Positions 25,387 to 33,325 of a stretch of 64,000 nt of DNA are shown here, in pieces; positions within the stretch are counted from its first letter, which is position 1; every line of letters starts with the position of its first letter. The stretch is from positions 620,001 to 684,000 of the forward strand of contig NZ_JALGRF010000002.1 of assembly GCF_022815725.1 (NCBI RefSeq). The letters are read 5' to 3'. Source of the stretch: Streptomyces sp. APSN-46.1 (GTDB lineage Bacteria; Actinomycetota; Actinomycetes; Streptomycetales; Streptomycetaceae). The position numbers were made by a program, and so were the translations under genes. The notes below the pieces were generated by a model that made no database searches, was not told the origin of the DNA, and saw only the letters and a list, made by a program, of their open reading frames with translations.

Positions 25387-26328
25387 ATGTCACTGCCACT
25401 TGAGGGGCTCAGCGCCATCGTGACGGGCGCGGGCCGCGGGCTCGGCCGGGCCGAGGCGATCGAGCTCGCGCGGCTCGGCGCGAGCGTCGTCGTCAACGAC
25501 TTCGGACAGCCCGGCCGCGACGGCTCCGGGGAGGCCTCGGCCGCCCCGGCCGAGGAGGTGGCCGCGGAGATCCGCGCCGCGGGCGGGCAGGCGGTGGCGC
25601 ACCTCGGTGACGTGGCCGACTTCGAGCAGGCGCGGGAGCTGGTGGAGCTGGCGGTCGCGAGCTTCGGCAAGCTGGACGTCCTGGTCAACAACGCGGGCAT
25701 CCTGCGCGACCGGATGATCTTCTCCATGTCGGAGGCGGAGTGGGACTCGGTCATCCGGGTCCACCTCAAGGGCCACTTCAACACCACGCACTTCGCCGCC
25801 GCGCACTGGCGGGAGCGATCCAAGGCGGCGGGCGGCCCGGTCTACGGCCGCATCGTCAACACCTCGTCCGAGGCCTTCCTCGGCGGATCGGCCGGCCAGC
25901 CGAACTACGCGGCGGCCAAGGGCGGCATCGTCGGGCTCACCACCTCGACGGCCCTCGCCCTGGCCAAGTACGGGGTGACGGCCAACGCCATCTGCCCGCG
26001 CGCCCGTACCCGGATGACGGAGGACGTCTTCGCGGGCTTCCAGGTCCCGGAGGAGGGCAAGCTGGACGCCCTCGCCCCCGAGCACGTCTCCCCGCTGGTC
26101 GGCTACCTGGCCTCGCCGGCCTCGGCCCGGGCCAACGGACAGCTGTTCGTCGTGCACGGCGGGATCGTGGCCGTGATGGAACGCCCCAAGGTGGCCGCGA
26201 AGTTCGACACGGGCAAGGAGGCCTTCTCCTACGAGGAGCTGGACGAGCTCCTCACCCCGCACTACGCGGCCCGCCCGGCGGACGAGACCTTCGCCGCGGC
26301 GGAGGTCCTCGGCCTCAAGCACGGCTGA
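25387..26328 (+). CDS. SDR-family 3-hydroxyacyl-CoA dehydrogenase (MFE-2/Hsd4A-like)
   Basis: 313 residues, 23 bp behind the alcohol dehydrogenase. TGAGRGLG (13-20) binds the nucleotide, DVLVNNAGILRDRMIF is the MFE-2-type NNAG motif, NTSSEAF supplies the catalytic Ser and NYAAAKGG the Tyr/Lys pair. LAPEHVSPLVGYLAS matches the corresponding region of human 17-beta-HSD4 (MFE-2) and mycobacterial Hsd4A. It would oxidise the 3R-hydroxyacyl-CoA made by the MaoC hydratase. Together with the other genes this completes a peroxisomal-type beta-oxidation cycle. Confidence 0.92.
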   Translation: MSLPLEGLSAIVTGAGRGLGRAEAIELARLGASVVVNDFGQPGRDGSGEASAAPAEEVAAEIRAAGGQAVAHLGDVADFEQARELVELAVASFGKLDVLVNNAGILRDRMIFSMSEAEWDSVIRVHLKGHFNTTHFAAAHWRERSKAAGGPVYGRIVNTSSEAFLGGSAGQPNYAAAKGGIVGLTTSTALALAKYGVTANAICPRARTRMTEDVFAGFQVPEEGKLDALAPEHVSPLVGYLASPASARANGQLFVVHGGIVAVMERPKVAAKFDTGKEAFSYEELDELLTPHYAARPADETFAAAEVLGLKHG

Positions 26329-26341
26329 CGGGAGACCGCCG

Positions 26342-26375
26342 TCCGCCGCCCGCCGCCCGGCCGGGAGGCGGCGGA
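26342..26375. terminator. Terminator hairpin between convergent genes
   Basis: TCCGCCGCC (26342-26350) pairs perfectly with GGCGGCGGA (26367-26375); additional GC pairing inside. It lies between the SDR stop and the convergent hypothetical gene. Confidence 0.7.
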
Positions 26376-26389
26376 TGCGGCGCGCCGCG

Positions 26390-27499
26390 TCAGCGCAGCG
26401 GGGCCTGCTGCAGCGGGATCGGCCGGGGCGCGGGCGCCGGCGGCGGGTCGAGACGGACCGGGGGCGGCGGGGCGACCGGGATCCCCAGGGTCACGATGCC
26501 GCAGGGGACGTCCGGGGTGGCGTACGGGAGGTGCAGGCGGCCCTCGCGGCTCCACAGGCCGGTGCCGCCGAGCCAGCCGGCGGGCGCGGGGAGGCGGAAG
26601 ACGTGCCGGTCGGCGGGGCGCCATAGGCCGATGCTCCCCCAGCCACCGCCGGAGGCACCCGCACCGTCCTCCAGCCGCAGCGCGACCGCGCAGGTCTCCG
26701 GCATCAGGGCCTGCCCCGGCTGCACGGCGAACGGAGTCGCCCCCTCGCCCCGCAGGCACTCGGGGAAGCGGACCGGGAGCGAGCTGCCCAGGACCCCCCA
26801 GCCGAGCCGCGCCTCGCCCGGGGCGTCCGAGCGGATCAGCAGCAGCCCGCTGTCCGGGTCGGCCAGCAGCAGCCGGTCGTCGCTGGTCTCCGCGATCTGG
26901 AGGAGCGGGGAGACCGCGCCGCCCCGGCCCAGGTCCACCGCCACGGCCTTGGTGCGGCCGTCGAGTTCCCGGTCCAGGGCCAGCAGCCGGCCCGCCCGGT
27001 CCAGCCAGACGCCGCCGGAGCAGCGGCCGGGGACGTGGGCGACGCGTTCGGGCCCGAAGGCGCCTCCGGCGATCCGCCAGACGGTGGTGCCCGCCGGCCC
27101 GGCGGCCAGCGCGAAGGCCCCGCACCCGTCGGGGGACGGCGGCAGCAGGCGGACCCGGGTCCGCGCGTCCTCGGGCTCGATCGCGCCCAGCGGGAGTTCC
27201 CCGGTGCGCGGACCGGTGGCGGCGGAGCCGCCGCCCGTCGGATACAGCAGGGCGAACGCGTGCCGCTCCGCCACGCGGCGGTGGATCAGCACCCGCCCGT
27301 CGGCCAGCGGCAGCACCTCGCTGTCGGCCTCCTCGGGCTGCGCGAGCGGCAGCGGCACCGCGTACGGTTCGGGTCCGGCCAGGGTCCAGCGCTCCGGGTA
27401 GCGCGCCTCGCCGTCCCCGGCCAGCCGGGCCGCGTACGACCCGTCCGCGGCGATGGTGAACGGGGCCGTCGTCGTCGTCTCGATGGCACAGACAGTCAT
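26390..27499 (-). CDS. Hypothetical protein, possible beta-propeller
   Basis: ATG at 27499 after GGAGGTGA; 369 residues, no signal peptide. The sequence is rich in short strand-turn units (for example LPLADGRVLIHRRV, VWLDRAGRLLALDREL, SDDRLLLADPDSGLLLI, GWGSIGLWRPADRHVF, TGLWSREGRLHLPY) spaced about 40-60 residues, as in a beta-propeller. The tail is proline-rich. I do not recognise the family and no catalytic motif is evident. It is convergent with the beta-oxidation operon and therefore not part of it. Confidence 0.7.
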   Translation of the reverse strand: MTVCAIETTTTAPFTIAADGSYAARLAGDGEARYPERWTLAGPEPYAVPLPLAQPEEADSEVLPLADGRVLIHRRVAERHAFALLYPTGGGSAATGPRTGELPLGAIEPEDARTRVRLLPPSPDGCGAFALAAGPAGTTVWRIAGGAFGPERVAHVPGRCSGGVWLDRAGRLLALDRELDGRTKAVAVDLGRGGAVSPLLQIAETSDDRLLLADPDSGLLLIRSDAPGEARLGWGVLGSSLPVRFPECLRGEGATPFAVQPGQALMPETCAVALRLEDGAGASGGGWGSIGLWRPADRHVFRLPAPAGWLGGTGLWSREGRLHLPYATPDVPCGIVTLGIPVAPPPPVRLDPPPAPAPRPIPLQQAPLR

Positions 27500-27802
27500 C
27501 CGTGCGTCACCTCCGGATGAGGAAGCTAGTTTTCGCACGTCACGCCGAACAACACGAGCCACCCTGCTTCACACATACGGGTGGCCACCCGCCGGTTCGC
27601 CCGTGAGCGGCGGGGCGATTGTGCTGTGCGATATCGGGGCGTACCGGGGGAAGGGCCGGGACGGGTCCCGCCGGCGCGGGCGCCCGCCCTCGCGCGGGGA
27701 CAGGGATCGCCCGAGCGGGGCCCGGGCGGCCCTGCGCCGTCGCCCGTTCGTCCCCCCGGCCGGGGGCGCCGGGCCAGTCGCCACGGACGGTAGCCTTGGC
27801 CC
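27500..27802. other. Intergenic region with divergent promoters
   Basis: About 300 bp between the divergent hypothetical gene and the Nif3-like gene. It is AT-richer near 27520-27580 (TTTTCGCACGTCACG, ACACATACGGG). No gene, repeat or clear operator is seen. Confidence 0.5.
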
Positions 27803-28675
27803 GTGCCCCGTCTCTCTGAAGTCATCGCCGCGCTGGACGCGCTCTGGCCCCCCTCGCGGGCCGAGCAGTGGGACGCCGTCGGAACCGTCTGCGGAGATCC
27901 CGACGCCGAGATCTCCCGGGTCCTCTTCGCCGTGGACCCCGTCCAGGAGATCGCCGACGAGGCGGTGAAGCTGGGCGCCGACCTGATCGTCACCCACCAT
28001 CCCCTCTATCTGCGCGGGACCACCACCGTCGAGGCCGGCACCTTCAAGGGCCGCGTCGTGCACACGCTGATCAAGAACGACATCGCGCTGCACGTGGCCC
28101 ACACCAACGCCGACACCGCCGACCCCGGTGTCTCCGACGCCCTCGCCGGCGCACTCGACCTGCGCGTCACCGGCCCGCTCGTGCCCGACCCGAGCGACCC
28201 CGCCGGCCGCCGCGGCCTCGGCCGGATCTGCGAGCTGGACCACCCCGAGACCCTGCGCGAGTTCGCCGCCCGCGCCGCCGCCCGGCTGCCGCGCACCGCT
28301 CAGGGCATCCGCGTGGCCGGCGACCCGGACGCGCCGATCCGCACCGTCGCCGTCAGCGGCGGCTCCGGCGACAGCCTCTTCGAGCAGGTGCGGGCCGCCG
28401 GCGTGGACGCGTTCCTCACCGCGGACCTGCGCCACCACCCGGTGTCCGAGGCGCGCGAGCAGAGTCCGCTCGCCCTCGTCGACGCCGCCCACTGGGCCAC
28501 CGAGTGGCCCTGGTGCGAGCAGGCCGCCGCGCAGCTCGACGCGATCTCCGAGCGCCACGGCTGGGGTCTGCGTACCCATGTCTCGCGCGCGGTCACCGAC
28601 CCGTGGACGGTGCACGCGCCGTCCGCAGCCTTGCCGCAGTCCTCTTTCTCTTCTATCTCTGGAGCCCCCAACTGA
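27803..28675 (+). CDS. Nif3-like dinuclear metal centre protein
   Basis: GTG at 27803, 290 residues. The NIF3/YbgI metal-binding motifs are present: LIVTHHPLYLRG, AHTNADTADPGVSD and, near the C-terminus, AALVDAAHWATEWP-type sequence (ALVDAAHWATE). These proteins form hexameric toroids with a di-iron or di-zinc site; the physiological reaction is unsettled (GTP cyclohydrolase-like and CoA/cofactor roles have been proposed). The first gene of a conserved actinobacterial trio with the zinc-ribbon protein and RNase HI-phosphatase; its stop overlaps the next start. Confidence 0.92.
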   Translation: MPRLSEVIAALDALWPPSRAEQWDAVGTVCGDPDAEISRVLFAVDPVQEIADEAVKLGADLIVTHHPLYLRGTTTVEAGTFKGRVVHTLIKNDIALHVAHTNADTADPGVSDALAGALDLRVTGPLVPDPSDPAGRRGLGRICELDHPETLREFAARAAARLPRTAQGIRVAGDPDAPIRTVAVSGGSGDSLFEQVRAAGVDAFLTADLRHHPVSEAREQSPLALVDAAHWATEWPWCEQAAAQLDAISERHGWGLRTHVSRAVTDPWTVHAPSAALPQSSFSSISGAPN

Positions 28676-29415
28676 ACGCCGAGCCCGCCGACCAGATCCG
28701 ACTCCTCGATGTCCAGGCCCTGGACGTCCGGCTGTCTCAGCTCGCCCACAAGCGCAAGTCGCTGCCCGAGCACGCCGAGGTCGACTCCCTGACCAAGGAC
28801 CTCACCCAGCAGCGCGACCTGCTCGTCGCCGCCCAGACCCAGGCGAGCGACGCCGCCCGCGAGCAGACCAAGGCCGAGCAGGACGTCGACCAGGTGCGCC
28901 AGCGCGCGGCCCGCGACCAGCAGCGGCTCGACTCCGGCGTGGGTATCTCGGCCCGCGACCTGGCCAACCTCCAGAGCGAGGTCGTCTCGCTGGCCAAGCG
29001 GCAGGGCGACCTGGAGGACGTGGTCCTGGAGGTCATGGAGCGCCTGGAGGCCGCGCAGGAGCGGGTCACCGAGCTCACCGAGCGGGTCTCCGCCCTGGAG
29101 GCCAAGCTGACGGACGCCACCGCGCGCCGTGACGCGGCCACGGCCGAGATCGACGCCGACGCCACCAAGATCGCCAAGGACCGTGAGCTGATCGTGGCGT
29201 CCATCCCGGACGCCCTGATCGCCCTGTACGAGAAGATCCGCGTCAAGCAGGGCGGGGTCGGCGCCGCGCGCCTGTACCAGCGCCGCTGCGAGGGCTGCCG
29301 GCTGGAGCTCGACATGGCCGAGGTCAACGAGATCAAGGCGGCGGCTCCCAACCAGGTCGTGCGCCACGACAACTGCGGCCGCATCCTGGTCCGTACGGCG
29401 GACTCGGGCATCTGA
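28672..29415 (+). CDS. C4-type zinc-ribbon coiled-coil protein
   Basis: About 247 residues. The body (about 20-190) is a long coiled coil (heptads rich in L, Q, E, K, e.g. LEDVVLEVMERLEAAQERV), ending in a zinc ribbon: CEGCRLEL and, 24 residues on, the C of DNCGRIL. The family is thought to bind nucleic acid. No ATG, GTG or TTG stands at the conserved N-terminus (LNAEPADQIRLLDVQ); the plausible start is CTG at 28672 overlapping the Nif3 stop (CTGA) with GGAG upstream. A GTG at 28603 would add a hydrophobic extension not expected for the family. Confidence 0.85.
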   Translation: MNAEPADQIRLLDVQALDVRLSQLAHKRKSLPEHAEVDSLTKDLTQQRDLLVAAQTQASDAAREQTKAEQDVDQVRQRAARDQQRLDSGVGISARDLANLQSEVVSLAKRQGDLEDVVLEVMERLEAAQERVTELTERVSALEAKLTDATARRDAATAEIDADATKIAKDRELIVASIPDALIALYEKIRVKQGGVGAARLYQRRCEGCRLELDMAEVNEIKAAAPNQVVRHDNCGRILVRTADSGI

Positions 29416-30728
29416 TGCCGCGCTTGGTCGTGGAGGCGGACGGCGGCTCCCGGGGCAACCCGGGGCCCGCCGGCTACGGCGCGGTCGTCCTCGACCCGGC
29501 GACGGGGGAGACGCTGGCCGAGCGCGCCGAGTACATCGGCATCGCGACGAACAACGTGGCGGAGTACAAGGGCCTGGTCGCGGGCCTCAGGGCCGCCCGT
29601 GAGCTGGCCCCGGACGCGCAGGTCCTCGTCCGCATGGACTCCAAGCTCGTCGTCGAGCAGATGTCGGGCCGCTGGAAGATCAAGCACCCGGACATGAAGC
29701 CCCTGGCGGCGGAGGCGGCGGCGATCCTGCCCCGGTCCCAGGTGACGTACGAGTGGATCCCGCGCGAGCGGAACAAGCACGCGGACCGGCTGGCCAACGA
29801 GGCGATGGACGCGGGCAAGCGCGGCCAGCAGTGGGAGCCGTCCGCCTCCACGGCGGCCCTCGACCACGGCGCGGCCCGTTCCCTGTCGACCCCTCCGGCG
29901 GGCCCTCCGGGGGATGCGGTGGCGGGTGCCGCGGCCGTCCGAGCGGCGCTCGCCTCTTCATCCCGTACGTCGGCCACGGCGTCGGCGCTCGCGGAGCCCG
30001 AGCCCGCCGCGGCGGGACACATCCCGCCCCCGGCGGAGGGGCGCGGCCAGGCCGCCGCAACCGCGACGGCCCCCGCCCACGGGACCGGCTGGGGCCCCGA
30101 CATGGGGGCGCCCGCGACGTTCGTGCTGCTGCGGCACGGCGAGACGGCGCTCACCCCGCAGAAGCGGTTCTCCGGGAGCGGGGGTTCCGACCCCGAGCTG
30201 TCCCCGGCGGGACGCCGTCAGGCGGCGGCCGTCGCCGAGGCGCTCGCTGCACGCGGGACCGTGCAGACGGTCATCAGCTCCCCGCTGCGCCGCTGCCGCG
30301 AAACCGCGCAGGCCGTCGCCGACCGCCTCGGCCTCGGCGTGACCGTCGAAGACGGCCTGCGCGAGGTGGACTTCGGCGCCTGGGAGGGCCTGACCTTCGC
30401 CGAGGTGCAGGAGCGCTTCCCGGACGACCTCCAGGCCTGGCTGGACTCCCCGAAGGCCGCCCCCACCGGCGGCGGCGAGAGCTTCATGGCGGCGACCCGC
30501 CGGATCTCCGCCACCCGCGACCGGCTGCTGGCCGCGCACGCCGGCCGTACGGTGCTGCTGGTCACCCACGTGACCCCGGTCAAGATCCTCGTACGGCTCG
30601 CACTGGGCGCCCCGCCGGAGTCGCTGTTCCGCATGGAGCTCTCCGCGGCCTCCCTCTCGGCGGTGGCCTACTACGCGGACGGCAACGCCTCGGTACGGCT
30701 GCTGAACGACACCTCGCACCTGCGGTAG
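29415..30728 (+). CDS. Bifunctional RNase HI / histidine-phosphatase (CobC-like)
   Basis: 437 residues; ATG overlaps the previous stop (TGATG). Residues 1-138 are RNase HI with the catalytic set D9 (VEADGGSRGNPG), E50 (NVAEYKG), D75 (VRMDSKL) and D124 (NKHADRLANEA). A Pro/Ala-rich linker (about 145-228) leads to a phosphoglycerate-mutase-like domain with RHGE at 240-243 (LLRHGETAL) and the second histidine in LVTHVTPV. This fusion is known from Streptomyces and Mycobacterium (Rv2228c), where the first domain removes RNA from RNA-DNA hybrids and the second has acid or alpha-ribazole phosphatase activity. Confidence 0.95.
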   Translation: MPRLVVEADGGSRGNPGPAGYGAVVLDPATGETLAERAEYIGIATNNVAEYKGLVAGLRAARELAPDAQVLVRMDSKLVVEQMSGRWKIKHPDMKPLAAEAAAILPRSQVTYEWIPRERNKHADRLANEAMDAGKRGQQWEPSASTAALDHGAARSLSTPPAGPPGDAVAGAAAVRAALASSSRTSATASALAEPEPAAAGHIPPPAEGRGQAAATATAPAHGTGWGPDMGAPATFVLLRHGETALTPQKRFSGSGGSDPELSPAGRRQAAAVAEALAARGTVQTVISSPLRRCRETAQAVADRLGLGVTVEDGLREVDFGAWEGLTFAEVQERFPDDLQAWLDSPKAAPTGGGESFMAATRRISATRDRLLAAHAGRTVLLVTHVTPVKILVRLALGAPPESLFRMELSAASLSAVAYYADGNASVRLLNDTSHLR

Positions 30729-30743
30729 CCGCTCGCGCGAACA

Positions 30744-30779
30744 GGCCCCCCCGCCGCCGGCAGCCCGGCGGCGGGGGCC
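30744..30779. terminator. Terminator after the RNase HI-phosphatase gene
   Basis: GGCCCCC-rich left arm (30744-30760) pairs with CCGGCGGCGGGGGCC (30765-30779) apart from two bulged C residues; short loop. It serves the operon to the left and the convergent small gene to the right. Confidence 0.75.
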
Positions 30780-30802
30780 GGCATCTCCTCACCGGGTCGG
30801 CA

Positions 30803-31144
30803 TCAGGGTGCGGACTTGAGGTGGACGAGGGCTTCCACGGACCGGCCCAGGGCGCGGACCATGTTGTGGGCGTCGGCGTTGGCGGATCGGATCTGGCCGC
30901 TCGCCTCGCGCGAATACCGGCGGGGCTGCTCTCCGTCCGTGGTGTCCCAGCCGTCACGGCGGTCTATGTGCCGCGCCAGGTGGTCCAGTGCCTTTTCGAG
31001 GTGGCGGGCGAGGTCGCGCAGGCTCTCGGTCACGGAAGCGATGTCGGCGGGGCTTCCATAGGCCTCGTGGGCGTCCTTGGTCGCTTCGGCTAAGTCACGT
31101 ATGTGCGCGGCGGCGGAGGCCGCGAGGGCAGGGTGATCGGTCAT
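30803..31144 (-). CDS. Small helical hypothetical protein
   Basis: ATG at 31144 gives 113 residues starting MTDHPALAASAAAHIRDL; the longer in-frame start at 31231 is unlikely. The protein is almost all helix with His/Asp/Arg-rich amphipathic segments (DLARHLEKALDHLARHIDRRD; NADAHNMVRALGRSVEALVHL), resembling a four-helix bundle. No family recognised. It lies just outside the left end of the rnpB island. Confidence 0.65.
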   Translation of the reverse strand: MTDHPALAASAAAHIRDLAEATKDAHEAYGSPADIASVTESLRDLARHLEKALDHLARHIDRRDGWDTTDGEQPRRYSREASGQIRSANADAHNMVRALGRSVEALVHLKSAP

Positions 31145-31168
31145 GAGGGTGAGCGTGCCGCATCGGGT

Positions 31169-31183
31169 GCCCCTCCGAGGGGC
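31169..31183. terminator. Short hairpin, possibly the original rnpB terminator
   Basis: GCCCCT-CCG-AGGGGC, followed on the minus strand by ACCC and preceded by ACGCAAAC. It lies 66-80 bp beyond the left attachment repeat, where the native terminator of rnpB would have been before the island inserted. The assignment is inference. Confidence 0.4.
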
Positions 31184-31248
31184 GTTTGCGTCAGCTGCCG
31201 GGATTCGGGCAGCCGCCCGTGTTCGCAGCACCTCGAACGGAGTGGAAG

Positions 31249-31278
31249 GGCAGACGAGCCGGCCTGTACGCCGGGTTC
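31249..31278. repeat. attL: partial duplicate of the rnpB 3' end
   Basis: Identical over 30 bp to 36051-36080 (begins GGCAGACGAGCCGG, ends CGCCGGGTTC). Sequence to the right of it diverges from rnpB, although scattered identities persist for about 10 bp. Confidence 0.88.
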
Positions 31279-31408
31279 AGTCCAGCGGAAGGAGGCCGCC
31301 CGGCTTGCGGCTGCACGTCTCGGGTATCGGCTCGCCCTTCGCCCGCAGCTTCCTGACGTACGCATCCAGCCGCGCAACGTGCCAGCGGTCATAAACGTCT
31401 TCAGACAC
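31277..31408 (-). CDS. Short ORF abutting attL, possible integrase remnant
   Basis: GTG at 31408 (AAGGTGGGG upstream) encodes 43 residues: VSEDVYDRWHVARLDAYVRK and then a basic tail ending in GGLLPLD. The stop overlaps the last bases of the attachment repeat. The opening EDVYDRWH is reminiscent of the N-terminus of actinobacterial tyrosine integrases, whose genes usually lie next to the attachment site, but the remainder does not allow a firm call. Confidence 0.4.
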   Translation of the reverse strand: MSEDVYDRWHVARLDAYVRKLRAKGEPIPETCSRKPGGLLPLD

Positions 31409-31485
31409 AGATCACCCCACCTTGATCACTCAGGGGGCGAGCGGTATGGGAAAGCCCCGCTGACAACGGCGGGCCTCCCACGAAC

Positions 31486-31519
31486 AAGGACCCCAAACCG
31501 GAAACCGGCTGGGGTCCTT
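31486..31519. terminator. Hairpin upstream of the XRE regulator
   Basis: AAGGACCCCA (31486-31495) pairs perfectly with TGGGGTCCTT (31510-31519), with a smaller CCGG/CCGG pairing inside, followed by TCCCGTTCTC. It separates the left end of the island from the regulator gene. Bases 31409-31591 contain no other feature apart from the regulator's promoter region. Confidence 0.7.
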
Positions 31520-31591
31520 TCCCGTTCTCCCGCCACCCGGCGGCGGGTACCGTCCCAATAGGACCACTACGCAGGACGGAGCACAGACAGG

Positions 31592-32812
31592 ATGCCCCAC
31601 AACACTGCCGCTGGCACGGGTGCGCGCATCGCCGCGTACAGAAGGCTGTGCCGGATCACTCAGGCGCAGCTCGCTACCAAAGCCAACATCTCGTACAGCC
31701 TCCTCGTGAAGGTCGAGCAGGGGCGGCGTCCCGCCTCCAGCTCCCTGATCGCCGCCGTCGCCCGCGCCATGGGTGTCCCCCTCACCACCTTCACCGGTCA
31801 GCCCTATGCCACCGACCACACCCATGACCGTCTCGACGGGCCCTTGGCCGACCTGCGGGCCTCCCTGGACAACTGGGACCTGCCCCTGGACGAAATCGCC
31901 GTGCGCGGCATCTCCGAGATCGCCGCCGATGTCCACCTGGTCCTCGATGCCCGGCGTGCATCCAACTACGCCAAGATCACCGCGATGGCTCCGCCGCTCA
32001 TCGATGAACTCGTGCAGGTCTCACAGACCGCGACCGGCCACACCGAAGAGCAGGCACACCGGATGCTCGTCCACGTCTACCGGTCCGCGTACGACGTCGC
32101 CTACAACCTGGGCCTGTCCGACCTGGTGGCGCTGCTGCTCTCCCGGATGGACTACTCTGCCGGCCGCGGGAGCGACCCCTACCTGATGGCCCTCCACCAC
32201 TACATGAGGGCGTACGCGACATTCTCCACCGGCCGCCTGGAGGTAGGGCAGGTGATCATCAGCCGGGCCCTGACGGTCGTGGACGACGGCGTACGAAACG
32301 GCGATGTACCCGCCCTGTGCTCGGCGGGGAACCTTCGCCTGCGAGCCGCCATGCTCGCCTGCCGCCGGGGCGACGAAGACACAGCCCGGGGCGAGCTGTC
32401 CGAAGCGCGTCGGCTGGCCGACCGGCTGGGACGCGAGGTCACCGGAGCCGGCGGTGACGGCCCCCACGTCCAGAGCTTCGGACCGACCAACGTATCCATC
32501 CACGCCTCCGCCGTGGAGATGGAGCTGGGCAACCACAGCCGGGCATTGCAACTCGCGAAGGAAGTACGGCCGCCCGCCGACTACTTCCCGGACCGACTCG
32601 GGCACTTCTGGATCGACACCGCCCGCGCACAACTGTCGACCGGGAAGACCGACGCCGCCCTGTCCTCCCTCCTCAAGGCACGATCCATCGCCCCTCAACA
32701 GGCCAAATACCACCCGAGCGTGCGGGAGACCGTCAGCGGCCTCGTGCACGCAGCACGCCGCACCCCGGACACATTGATCGGGTACGCGTCCTGGTGCGGC
32801 GCCAACCTGTAG
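31592..32812 (+). CDS. XRE-family helix-turn-helix regulator with TPR-like sensor domain
   Basis: 406 residues. Residues 9-72 form an XRE/Cro HTH (ARIAAYRRLCRITQAQLA, TKANISYSLLVKVEQGRR, ASSSLIAAVARAMGV). The remaining 330 residues are helical tetratricopeptide-like repeats (for example HYMRAYATFSTGRLEVGQV, RLRAAMLACRRGDEDTARGEL, DTARAQLSTGKTDAALSSLL), a form that in related regulators binds peptide signals or partner proteins. The probable binding sites are the repeats just downstream (32831-32882). As the only regulator in the island it likely controls the radical SAM operon. Confidence 0.88.
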   Translation: MPHNTAAGTGARIAAYRRLCRITQAQLATKANISYSLLVKVEQGRRPASSSLIAAVARAMGVPLTTFTGQPYATDHTHDRLDGPLADLRASLDNWDLPLDEIAVRGISEIAADVHLVLDARRASNYAKITAMAPPLIDELVQVSQTATGHTEEQAHRMLVHVYRSAYDVAYNLGLSDLVALLLSRMDYSAGRGSDPYLMALHHYMRAYATFSTGRLEVGQVIISRALTVVDDGVRNGDVPALCSAGNLRLRAAMLACRRGDEDTARGELSEARRLADRLGREVTGAGGDGPHVQSFGPTNVSIHASAVEMELGNHSRALQLAKEVRPPADYFPDRLGHFWIDTARAQLSTGKTDAALSSLLKARSIAPQQAKYHPSVRETVSGLVHAARRTPDTLIGYASWCGANL

Positions 32813-32830
32813 CCCCACCAGCCACACCCG

Positions 32831-32882
32831 CCACAACTGTCACACGGCGTCCTGCAACTGTCACAACCTGTGCCAGTTGTGG
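32831..32882. promoter_or_regulatory. Array of direct and inverted repeats, probable XRE operator
   Basis: CAACTGTCACA occurs at 32834-32844 and 32855-32865, start-to-start 21 bp (two helical turns). CCACAACTG (32831-32839) is mirrored by CAGTTGTGG (32874-32882). The array is in the 228-bp gap between the regulator and the small genes, ahead of a possible -35 TTGACT near 32896. Confidence 0.65.
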
Positions 32883-33040
32883 GGCGCCGTTCCGCGTTGA
32901 CTGGTCATCAGCACCACCCCCTCCAAGGGCCGCACTTTCCCCCTTCCCGGCCCCGGTGCGCGGCGGCCGTCTCTCCCCTTTTGCCACAGCCCAGAGACGG
33001 CCACCCGCCACCACTACCGACTACGACCGAGGCGGCGGCG

Positions 33041-33325
33041 ATGACGACGCAGCTACAGGACCACCAGCGCCACCTCCCGCGCGCCATCACACTGCCCCGC
33101 CGCCTCTGGCCGGCGCCCGGCACGATCGTCCGCGCCATGGAAGCCCCCGAGCACCTGGCCGTAGGCGTCCTCGCCCGATACGGCATCCTCACCGACGCCT
33201 TCCCCGGCTACGGCTACGTCCGCCCCCTCGGCGGCGGCCGCGAGTGGATCGCCACCCCGGAATACCTGAGACTGGCGCACCCCATGGAGATCAGCGCCGC
33301 ACGCATCCAGGAGTGGACCCGGTGA
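33041..33325 (+). CDS. Small hypothetical protein 1 of the rnpB island
   Basis: ATG at 33041 gives 94 residues (MTTQLQDHQRHLPRAITLPR start). It has a compact globular look with GILTDAFPGYGYVRPLGGG and REWIATPEYLRLAHP. No signal peptide, no known family. Its stop overlaps the next gene (GTGA), so it is the first of three translationally coupled small genes ahead of the radical SAM gene. Confidence 0.7.
   Translation: MTTQLQDHQRHLPRAITLPRRLWPAPGTIVRAMEAPEHLAVGVLARYGILTDAFPGYGYVRPLGGGREWIATPEYLRLAHPMEISAARIQEWTR

Noticed and set aside
32794..33040. Possible small cysteine-containing ORF (TCASCGAPFRV) between the XRE gene and the small genes
   Set aside because: Only two cysteines, no ribosome site, continues out of frame into the next gene; better explained as operator and promoter region.
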